Positions 43,771-50,917 of a stretch of DNA of 64,000 nucleotides are shown here, piece by piece (position 1 is the first letter of the stretch; each line of letters starts with the position of its first letter). Under the pieces are notes generated by a model, which was given only the letters and a program-made list of their open reading frames with translations, was not told the origin of the DNA and did not search any database. The position numbers and the translations under genes were made by a program. The DNA is from Burkholderiales bacterium (lineage in GTDB: Bacteria > Pseudomonadota > Gammaproteobacteria > Burkholderiales > Burkholderiaceae_E): the NCBI GenBank assembly GCA_947487165.1, contig CANKWX010000012.1, forward strand, positions 1 through 64,000. Reading direction: 5' to 3'.

Positions 43771-44139
43771 ATGCGCAAGCTAGTCTTTCTCGCGCTGGTC
43801 TTCGTCGTGGCGTTCCAGGCCTCCTGGACGCTTGCGGCCCCGTATTGCCAGCACGAGCGCGATGCCGCGATAACGCATTTCGGGCACCACGAGCACGACC
43901 ACGGCTCGAAGCTCAGGGGCCAGGTGGGCGCCGAATCGCCCGATACCACGGACGGTCTGCTGTCTGGGGTCGATGTGGACTGTGCGGCATGTCACATGGC
44001 GGCCCCGGCTGTCATGCTCGACGCACCGTCCATCGGCTCGCTTCCTCCTATCCGCGAGCAATTCGTCCTCGCGTTGCCCGCCGCCCCTCCGCCGCCCGTG
44101 TCGCTCATCGAGCGACCCAACTGGTCCGCACTCGCCTGA
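43771..44139 (+). CDS. CzcI-like periplasmic protein
   Basis: A 122-residue protein with a signal peptide (MRKLVFLALVFVVAFQASWTLAAP) and a metal-ligand-rich N-terminus (YCQHERDAAITHFGHHEHDHG), then DVDCAACHMAAPAVM. The Cys-Gln-His opening, FGHHEHDH and CxxCH segments resemble CzcI, a small periplasmic protein that precedes czcC in Cupriavidus and modulates the efflux system. ATG 43771 was chosen as the signal-peptide start. Confidence 0.75.
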   Translation: MRKLVFLALVFVVAFQASWTLAAPYCQHERDAAITHFGHHEHDHGSKLRGQVGAESPDTTDGLLSGVDVDCAACHMAAPAVMLDAPSIGSLPPIREQFVLALPAAPPPPVSLIERPNWSALA

Positions 44140-44281
44140 GTCGGCGAGGCGGGCCCGGGCAGGCCCCACTTCCGTTGCGGCGCGTGCGACCTTAGCCTCC
44201 GCTGTAGGCTTAGCATCCGCGCGCGCATAGCGAACACGCCCCTCGCCGACTGTCCTTCGTGGTCCACCACCGGAGAGTCGG

Positions 44282-45559
44282 ATGTTCCGTGCCCTTCGGG
44301 CGCGCGCGGTCGTTGGAATACTGGCGACCGCGGGTGCCCTGTTCAACAGCCCTGCCTCTTGGAGCCAGCCGCAGCCGACAGCGTCGGTACCGCTCTCGCT
44401 CGCGAGTGCGTTCGAGACGGCCTGGGCCCTTCAGCCGCCGGCAGCCTCGCGCGCGTCGCGATTGGATGCCGCACTGGCGGCGCAGCGTGCAGCAGCGAGC
44501 TGGACGGCAGGCCCACCCACGGCGGGCGTCACCGCCCGCACAGACCGCGTCGGCTCGAACTCGGGCGAACGCGAGTACGACATCGGCGTCTCGGCACCGC
44601 TGTGGCTGCCGGGTGAGCGCGAACGAGCGGCCCGGCTCGCCGACGCGCAGCTGTCGGCGGTCGACGCGCGGGTGGTGGCGGCCCGACTAAGGCTCTCCGC
44701 GGCGATACGAGACGCGTGGTGGGGCTGGCAGCGCGCCGAGGTCGAACATGCGTTGGCCGTCGACCGTCTGGAGAGCGCCCGCCGCCTGAACGCCGACGTC
44801 CTTAAGCGGCATCGGGCCGGGGAGCTGTCTCGCGCCGACCTGTTCCAGGCCGAAGGCACGGTGGCTCAAGCCGAAGTCGCCCTGGCCGATGCCGCGGCGG
44901 CCCGTGCTTCCGCGCGCCAAGCCCTGGCCGCACTCGTCGGCACGCGTCTCGACAGTGCAACACCGCAACCGGCCCTGCGCAGCGAGCCCGAGCCCGCTGA
45001 CGCGTCTGCGTCGGTGACCCTGGAGGGCACCCATCCGGCGCTTGCCGAACTCGCGGTGCTGAGCGAGCAGAGCCGGCGGGTGGCCGACCTCGCCGCCGCG
45101 CAGCAACGCGCCAATCCGGAGGTCGTCGTCGCCACGGTCGCCGAGCGTGGCTCATCCGGCGAGTCCTACAACAACAGCATCGTCCTGGGCGTCCGCGTAC
45201 CGTTCGGCGCCGGTCCGCGTGCGCAGGCCCGTATCGCATCCGCGCGCGCCGATGCGGACGAGCTGTCCGCGCAGCTCGGCCTCGAACGCTCGCGGGTCCT
45301 AGCCGACATCGAGGGCTCGCGCTCGCGCCTTCAGTCGGTTCGCGAGCAGTTGACCGCTGCAGAGCGGCGCGCCGCGCTCGCCCGGGAGGTTCGCGGCTTC
45401 TTCGAGAGGTCCTTCCGCCTCGGCGAATCCGACCTGCCCACGCGGCTGCGCGTCGAGCTCGAGGCCGTCGAGGCCGAGCGCCAGGCGGCGCGAGCCCGCG
45501 TTGCGGTCGCGACCGCGGTGTCCGCACTGCGCCAGGCCCTGGGCCTCCTACCCGAATGA
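44282..45559 (+). CDS. czcC: CzcC-like outer-membrane efflux protein (TolC family)
   Basis: A 425-residue TolC-family protein with a signal peptide (ending near SPASWSQ). The two long helical repeats carry family features (SRADLFQAEGTVAQAEVALADAAAARASARQALAALVG and the second half from PEVVVATVAERGSSGESYNNSIVLGVRVPFG). It forms the outer-membrane channel of the tripartite RND pump encoded by the next genes. GGAG precedes the ATG. Its stop overlaps the following gene (ATGA at 45556). Confidence 0.9.
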   Translation: MFRALRARAVVGILATAGALFNSPASWSQPQPTASVPLSLASAFETAWALQPPAASRASRLDAALAAQRAAASWTAGPPTAGVTARTDRVGSNSGEREYDIGVSAPLWLPGERERAARLADAQLSAVDARVVAARLRLSAAIRDAWWGWQRAEVEHALAVDRLESARRLNADVLKRHRAGELSRADLFQAEGTVAQAEVALADAAAARASARQALAALVGTRLDSATPQPALRSEPEPADASASVTLEGTHPALAELAVLSEQSRRVADLAAAQQRANPEVVVATVAERGSSGESYNNSIVLGVRVPFGAGPRAQARIASARADADELSAQLGLERSRVLADIEGSRSRLQSVREQLTAAERRAALAREVRGFFERSFRLGESDLPTRLRVELEAVEAERQAARARVAVATAVSALRQALGLLPE

Positions 45560-46140
45560 ACCCGAGGACGACCCTCATGAAGCACCACGCATTCTCAGCG
45601 CGACTGACCGGCGCCTTGCTCGCCGCATCGCTCTCGGGACCAGTTACCGCCGGCCCCGGACACGACCACGATGACGCGCCTCAGGCGTCGAGCGGCTCCG
45701 CATCGCCTCGATTCGAGGCGGTTTCCGATGCATTCGAGCTCGTGGGCATCCTCGACGGAAAGCGCCTCACGCTATATCTCGACCGCGCCGACGACAACAG
45801 CCCGGTTCCCAACGCCAAGCTGGAGGTCGAGTTTGGCAGCGTGAAGCTGCAGCTGGCCGACAAGGGGGACGGGGTGTTCGAGGCCGAGCTGAACGAGGCC
45901 CCCGCACCGGGCGTCACACCGGTGACCGCTGTCGTTGCCGTGGGCGCCGAATCCGACCTGCTGGCCGGAGAACTCGACATCCACGCGGATGACCACGGGG
46001 AGGAAGCGTCCGATGCCTGGAGCGCCCGCAGCATCGTCTCGGCGGCAGGTCTCGGTGTCGGCGCGGTCGCGCTTCTCGCGGTCATTGGGTGGGGAGCACA
46101 CCGTGCGCTGGCTGGTCGCCGCGAAGGAGCCGCACGATGA
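45556..46140 (+). CDS. Periplasmic/membrane accessory protein between czcC and czcB
   Basis: A 194-residue protein. It has a signal peptide, then the His/Asp-rich GPGHDHDD, a beta-rich domain (ELVGILDGKRLTLYLDRADDNSPVPNAKLEVEFG) and a C-terminal transmembrane helix (AAGLGVGAVALLAVIGWGAH). It resembles small proteins placed in czc-type operons and the N-terminal extension of some adaptors; the function is unknown. The start overlaps czcC and the stop overlaps the adaptor gene, so translation is coupled. ATG 45577 is an alternative start. Confidence 0.72.
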   Translation: MNPRTTLMKHHAFSARLTGALLAASLSGPVTAGPGHDHDDAPQASSGSASPRFEAVSDAFELVGILDGKRLTLYLDRADDNSPVPNAKLEVEFGSVKLQLADKGDGVFEAELNEAPAPGVTPVTAVVAVGAESDLLAGELDIHADDHGEEASDAWSARSIVSAAGLGVGAVALLAVIGWGAHRALAGRREGAAR

Positions 46141-47255
46141 AGCGCCTTCTCCCGTCACTGCCGGGTCTTGCTGTCCTCGCTGCGGGCCTGCTCCTGTCCG
46201 TCCCCCTCTACGCGGGTCCGGGGCACGACCACGACGAACCGACGGCCGCCGCCCCGAGCAACGCCCCCAAGCGGCTGCCCGACGGCAGCGTCTTTCTGCC
46301 CAAGCCGGCACAGCGCCAGCTCGACGTCCGCACGGTGCGCGTCCAGCGCGAAGCCCTTCCCCGAACCGCGGAGCTCGCAGGTCGGGTCATGATGGACCCG
46401 AACGCGGGCGGACGCGTCCAGTCTTCGATTCCCGGTCGACTGGAGGCCGGTCCCAAGGGACTCCCGAGCATCGGACAGTCCGTCCGCAAGGGCGAGGTGC
46501 TGGCCTACGTCATGCCCACGTCAGGTTCCATCGAGCGTTCCAACCAGGTCGCCCAGCTGGCGGACCTGCGCAGCGCGAAATCCCTCGCTGAGCGGCGCCT
46601 CGCACGGCTGCGCCAACTCGAGGATACCGTCGCGCGACGCGACCTCGAAGCGGCCGAGGCCGACGTCGCGAGCCTGACCGAGCGCATCGCGGCGCTCGGC
46701 GCCGGGCTCAGCAACCGCGAGTCCCTCGTCGCGCCCGTCTCGGGCGTCATCGCCAGCGCCAACGCGGTCGCGGGCCAGCTCGTCGATGCACGCGAACTCG
46801 TCTTCGAGGTCGTCGACCCGATGCGGCTGCGCATCGAGGCAGTCGCCTACGACCCGGCTCTCGCCTCGGACGTCGAGGGCGCAAGCCTCGCAGTCGGCGA
46901 CAGGAGAGTGCCGCTGACGTTCCTCGGTGCGGCACGCACCCTGCGCGAGCAGGCCCTGCCGATGAGCTTCGCCGCGGACGGCAGCGCGCTGCGCGAGCTT
47001 GCGGTCGGCCAGCCCGTCCGCGTCTACGTTCAGTCGAAGTCCCGGGTCGAGGGTATCCCCGTGCCGGCAGGTTCGCTGGTCAGGAATCCGTCGAACCAAA
47101 CCATCGTGTGGGTCAAGGCGCGCACGGAACGCTTCGAGCCCCGCGTGGTGACGACCGAGCCCCTGGACGGCACGCAGGTCGCCGTGGTCGGCGGCCTGCA
47201 GCCGGGCGAGCGCGTGGTGACCCGCGGCGCCACCCTCGTCAACCAGGTCCGCTGA
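46137..47255 (+). CDS. czcB: RND efflux periplasmic adaptor (CzcB-like)
   Basis: A 372-residue membrane fusion protein. The signal peptide (MKRLLPSLPGLAVLAAGLLLSVPLYA) is followed by GPGHDHDE. Then come the adaptor body with lipoyl-like halves (GRLEAGPKGLPSIGQSVRKGEVLAYV and NRESLVAPVSGVIASANAVAGQLV), a short alpha hairpin, and a beta-barrel/membrane-proximal end (LQPGERVVTRGATLVNQV). The ATG at 46137 overlaps the previous stop and has AAGGAG upstream. It links the RND pump to the outer-membrane channel. Confidence 0.9.
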   Translation: MKRLLPSLPGLAVLAAGLLLSVPLYAGPGHDHDEPTAAAPSNAPKRLPDGSVFLPKPAQRQLDVRTVRVQREALPRTAELAGRVMMDPNAGGRVQSSIPGRLEAGPKGLPSIGQSVRKGEVLAYVMPTSGSIERSNQVAQLADLRSAKSLAERRLARLRQLEDTVARRDLEAAEADVASLTERIAALGAGLSNRESLVAPVSGVIASANAVAGQLVDARELVFEVVDPMRLRIEAVAYDPALASDVEGASLAVGDRRVPLTFLGAARTLREQALPMSFAADGSALRELAVGQPVRVYVQSKSRVEGIPVPAGSLVRNPSNQTIVWVKARTERFEPRVVTTEPLDGTQVAVVGGLQPGERVVTRGATLVNQVR

Positions 47256-47266
47256 GGAGCCGAACG

Positions 47267-50200
47267 ATGTTCCGATGGCTTCTCGAATCGAGCCTCGCCA
47301 ATCGGCTGCTGGTGCTGATGCTGGGCGCGGTGCTGATGGGGTACGGCGCGTTCACGCTCACGCGCACGCCGGTCGACGTGTTCCCGGACCTCAACCGACC
47401 GACTGTGACCGTCATGACCGAGGCCGGCGGCATGGCCACCGAGGAGGTCGAACAGCTCATCACATTCCCGCTCGAGACGGCGCTCAACGGCTTGCCCGGC
47501 GTCGAGAGCATCCGTTCCGTGTCGAGCGCGGGCCTGTCGTTCGTCTACGTGAGCTTCGGCTGGAGCACCGAAATCTATCGCGCCCGGCAGGTCGTCGCCG
47601 AGCGGCTCGCGACGCTCGAGGGCGTGCTGCCCGAAGCGGTCCAGCCGCGGATGGGCCCGGTGAGCTCCATCATGGGTGAAATCCTGCAGGTGGCACTGCC
47701 CATCGACGCCTCCAGGACCGACCCCATGGCCGTTCGCGAGTACGCGGACTGGGTGCTTCGCCCGCGCCTGCTGGCCATCCCCGGGGTCGCCCAGGTCATT
47801 CCCATCGGCGGACAGGTCCGCCAGTACCAGGTGCAGCCGAACACGGTCCGCATGGGCGAGCTGGGCATCTCGATGCAGCAGCTCGAATCGGCGCTGCGCG
47901 GCTTCTCATCCAACTCGTCCGGCGGATTCCTGGAGCTCAACGGCCGCGAGTACCTCATCCGCAACCTGGGTCGCACGTCGCGCCTCGAGGACCTGCGCAA
48001 CCTCGCGCTGGCCGCGAAGAACGGCCAGACGGTGAGACTGCGCCAGATTGCCGAGGTCGACTTCGCACCGGCGGTGCGTCGGGGCGACGCCGGCTTCGAA
48101 GGGCGTCCTGCGGTCATTCTCGGCATCCAGAAGCAGCCGACCGCCGACACCGTCTCGCTGACGCGGTCCATTGAGGCGGCGCTCGGGGACCTGAAGAAGT
48201 CGCTGCCCGCGGGCATGGACGCACCTCGCGTCACGTTCAGGCAGGCAAGCTTCATCGAGGCGTCCATCGACACCCTGGAGGGCAAGCTCGTCGGCGCATC
48301 GGTGTTCGTCGCGGTCGTGCTCTTCGTGTTCCTCGGCACACTGCGCCCCACGGTCATCGCTCTGGTCGCGATTCCGGTGTCCATCCTCGTCACCGTCCTG
48401 GTGTTCCACTACTTCGGGCTGTCCATCAACACGATGACCCTGGGCGGGCTCGCCATCGCCATCGGCGGGCTGGTCGACGATGCGGTGGTCGACGTCGAGA
48501 ACGTGATGCGCCGGCTTCGGATGGCGAGGGAATCGAACCCGCAGGGTGACTTCGACGTTCTCGACGTCGTGAAGAAGGCGTCCATGGAGGTGCGCTCGGC
48601 CATCCTGTACGCGACCGTCATCATCGTCCTGGTCTTCCTGCCGCTCTTCGCCCTGCCGGGCATCGAGGGACGGCTCTTCGTGCCGTTGGGCATCGCGTTC
48701 ATCGTCTCGACGCTCGCGTCGCTGCTGGTGTCGCTGACGGTCACCCCCGTGCTGGCATCGCTGCTGCTGCCGGGCATGAAATCGCTCGGCCACGGCGACA
48801 CGCGGTTTCTCGTGGCGCTCAAGCGTGCGTACCGGACACTGCTCGAGCGCGTGCTCGCCTGGCCGAAGGCGGCACTTGGTGCAGGCACGATGGCAGTCGT
48901 AATCGCCGCCGTGGCCGTGCCGTTCTTTCCGACCACCTTCCTGCCGCCCTTCAACGAAGGCACGCTGCTCGTCGGTCTGCGGCTCAATCCCGGTGTGACG
49001 CTCACCGAGTCAGCCGACATCGCCCGACAGGCCGAGGTCGCCGTCCGCAAGGTGCCCGAGGTCACTCATGTCGGCCGCCGAAGCGGCCGGGCCGAGCTCG
49101 ACGAACATGCCGAGGGCGTACACGTGAGCGAGCTTGACGTCGGACTCCTGCCTGCCGAGAAGCTCAGCCGCTCGATGGACGAGATACGGGCGGACATCCG
49201 CGCACGGCTTGTGAACCTTCCCGCTGCGATTGCCATCGGCCAGCCCATTTCGCACCGCATCGACCACATGCTGTCCGGCGTGCGGTCGCAGATTGCCATC
49301 AAGATATTCGGCGACGACCTCGACACCCTAAGGGGCGAGGCGGAAGCGTTGCGAGCCCGGCTCGCTCCGATTCGAGGGCTGGTGGACCTGGAGGTCGAGA
49401 AGCAGGTGCTCGCGCCCCAGGTAAAGGTGCGCGTTGACTACGACGCGGCCGCGCAGCTAGGCGTGCCGACCACCCAGATACTGGCCACGCTGCAAAGCCT
49501 GGTCGAAGGCGAACGCGTCGCGCAAATCGTCGAGGGCAACCGGCGATTCGCATTGCTCGTACGGCTTCCGGAGAGCGCCCGCTCGCCGGAGGGTCTCGGT
49601 CGGCTGCTCCTCGAGACCCCCAATGGACGCGTGCCGCTGTCGCGGGTCGCGAGCATCGAGGACAGCGACGGCCCGAACCAGGTGAGCCGCGACGACGGCA
49701 GGCGCCGCATCGTGCTGTCGGGCAACGTGCAGGGACGCGCGATGTCCGCCGTCGTCGCCGACATCCGTCAGGCGGTCGCGCAGGCGAAGCTGCCAGAGGG
49801 CTATTTCGTCACGCTGGGCGGTCAGTTCCAGGCACAGGAGGAAGCCTCGCGGCTGGTCGGTCTGCTCTCCATCGCGTCGGCGCTGCTGATGTTCGTGGTG
49901 CTCTACAGCCGGTACAAGTCGACGACGCTGTCGCTCTTGGTGATGGCCAACATCCCGCTCGCTCTGGTGGGTGCGGTCTTCGGGCTGTGGCTATCCGGCC
50001 AGCCACTGTCGGTAGCCGCCCTCATCGGCTTCATCACGCTCGCCGGCATCTCGGTGCGCAACGGCATCCTGAAGGTCAGCCACTACCTGAACCTGATGCG
50101 CCTGGAAGGCGAGCGCTTCGACCGCGCGATGATTCTTCGCGGCTCGCTCGAGCGGCTCAGTCCGGTGCTGATGACGGCACTCGTGACCGCGTTCGCCCTG

Positions 50201-50386
50201 GCGCCGCTGCTCTTCGAAGCCGAGCGTCCCGGTACCGAAATCCTGCACCCGGTGGCCGTCGTCATCTTCTCAGGGCTCATCAGCTCGACGCTCCTGGACA
50301 CCTTCCTCACGCCTGCCATGTTCTGGCTATTCGGTCGAAAGCCATCCGAGCGACTCCTCGGCGACCGTAGCGCCGACGCTTACTGA
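47267..50386 (+). CDS. czcA: Heavy-metal RND efflux pump (CzcA/HME family)
   Basis: A 1039-residue inner-membrane pump starting MFRWLLESSLANRLLVLMLG, with GAGGAG upstream. It has the RND layout: TM1, a large periplasmic porter loop (about 35-330), TM2-6, a second loop (about 550-860) and TM8-12. The TM4 proton-relay motif is AIGGLVDDAVVDVENVMRRL; it carries the Asp pair and Glu but is not the DFG...DGA signature of Zn/Co/Cd CzcA nor the AIGAMVDA signature of CusA, so substrate specificity is open. CadR control suggests divalent metals. Confidence 0.9.
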   Translation: MFRWLLESSLANRLLVLMLGAVLMGYGAFTLTRTPVDVFPDLNRPTVTVMTEAGGMATEEVEQLITFPLETALNGLPGVESIRSVSSAGLSFVYVSFGWSTEIYRARQVVAERLATLEGVLPEAVQPRMGPVSSIMGEILQVALPIDASRTDPMAVREYADWVLRPRLLAIPGVAQVIPIGGQVRQYQVQPNTVRMGELGISMQQLESALRGFSSNSSGGFLELNGREYLIRNLGRTSRLEDLRNLALAAKNGQTVRLRQIAEVDFAPAVRRGDAGFEGRPAVILGIQKQPTADTVSLTRSIEAALGDLKKSLPAGMDAPRVTFRQASFIEASIDTLEGKLVGASVFVAVVLFVFLGTLRPTVIALVAIPVSILVTVLVFHYFGLSINTMTLGGLAIAIGGLVDDAVVDVENVMRRLRMARESNPQGDFDVLDVVKKASMEVRSAILYATVIIVLVFLPLFALPGIEGRLFVPLGIAFIVSTLASLLVSLTVTPVLASLLLPGMKSLGHGDTRFLVALKRAYRTLLERVLAWPKAALGAGTMAVVIAAVAVPFFPTTFLPPFNEGTLLVGLRLNPGVTLTESADIARQAEVAVRKVPEVTHVGRRSGRAELDEHAEGVHVSELDVGLLPAEKLSRSMDEIRADIRARLVNLPAAIAIGQPISHRIDHMLSGVRSQIAIKIFGDDLDTLRGEAEALRARLAPIRGLVDLEVEKQVLAPQVKVRVDYDAAAQLGVPTTQILATLQSLVEGERVAQIVEGNRRFALLVRLPESARSPEGLGRLLLETPNGRVPLSRVASIEDSDGPNQVSRDDGRRRIVLSGNVQGRAMSAVVADIRQAVAQAKLPEGYFVTLGGQFQAQEEASRLVGLLSIASALLMFVVLYSRYKSTTLSLLVMANIPLALVGAVFGLWLSGQPLSVAALIGFITLAGISVRNGILKVSHYLNLMRLEGERFDRAMILRGSLERLSPVLMTALVTAFALAPLLFEAERPGTEILHPVAVVIFSGLISSTLLDTFLTPAMFWLFGRKPSERLLGDRSADAY

Positions 50387-50417
50387 CCCCTCTCTGCCCC
50401 CACTTGTGGAGTTCAAC

Positions 50418-50846
50418 ATGAATGTCCGATTTGTCGCCGCCGCCTTCGCATCCCTGCTCACCGTGTCCGTCGTCACGGGCGGGTTGGGCGCCGCGCTGTT
50501 CGTCTGCGCGACCGGTACCGCGCATGCCGCCGGAGGCCATGACCACTCCCCCAAGCATGGAGGCGTCGTCGCCGAGGCGAACGACCTCGACTTCGAGCTC
50601 GTCGCGCGGTCCGACCGGCTCACGTTGCATGTGCGCGACCACGGCAAGCCGCTGCCGACCCAAGGCGCCTCCGCGAAGGTCACGCTGCTCGTCGGGACGG
50701 AGCGCTCCGAGGCGGTGCTTGCCCCGACCGGCAGCGACCGATTGGAAGCGCAGGGCGCGTTTAAGCTCGGTCCCGGCACCAAGGTGGTCGCGGCAGTCAC
50801 GTTGCCGGGTCGCAAGCCTGCGAACGTGCGGTTCGTGCTGAAGTGA
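50418..50846 (+). CDS. Small periplasmic protein of the metal operon
   Basis: A 142-residue protein with a signal peptide and the mature N-terminus GGHDHSPKHGGVVAEANDLDFELVARSDRLTLHV, a His-rich opening followed by a beta-rich domain. Its core is similar in style to the accessory protein at 45556 (LDFELVARSDRLTLHVRD against AFELVGILDGKRLTLYLDR), which suggests related folds. The ATG at 50418 has GGAG upstream. It is the last gene of the first efflux unit and probably binds metal (inference). Confidence 0.75.
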   Translation: MNVRFVAAAFASLLTVSVVTGGLGAALFVCATGTAHAAGGHDHSPKHGGVVAEANDLDFELVARSDRLTLHVRDHGKPLPTQGASAKVTLLVGTERSEAVLAPTGSDRLEAQGAFKLGPGTKVVAAVTLPGRKPANVRFVLK

Positions 50847-50880
50847 GCTCGACGGGGCGTGGGCTCGATTCCGCCGCCGC

Positions 50881-50911
50881 TTGACTCCGTAGTCGCTACA
50901 GGGTTTGAAAT
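50881..50911 (+). promoter_or_regulatory. MerR-type (CadR) promoter of the P-type ATPase gene
   Basis: TTGACT at 50881-50886 and TGAAAT at 50906-50911 have a 19-nt spacer. The dyad ACTCCGTAG/CTACAGGGT (50884-50892 and 50896-50904) shares its right arm exactly with the operator at 42871. The expected transcription start is about 50918, at the ATG itself. Confidence 0.85.
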
Positions 50912-50917
50912 CTGTCC

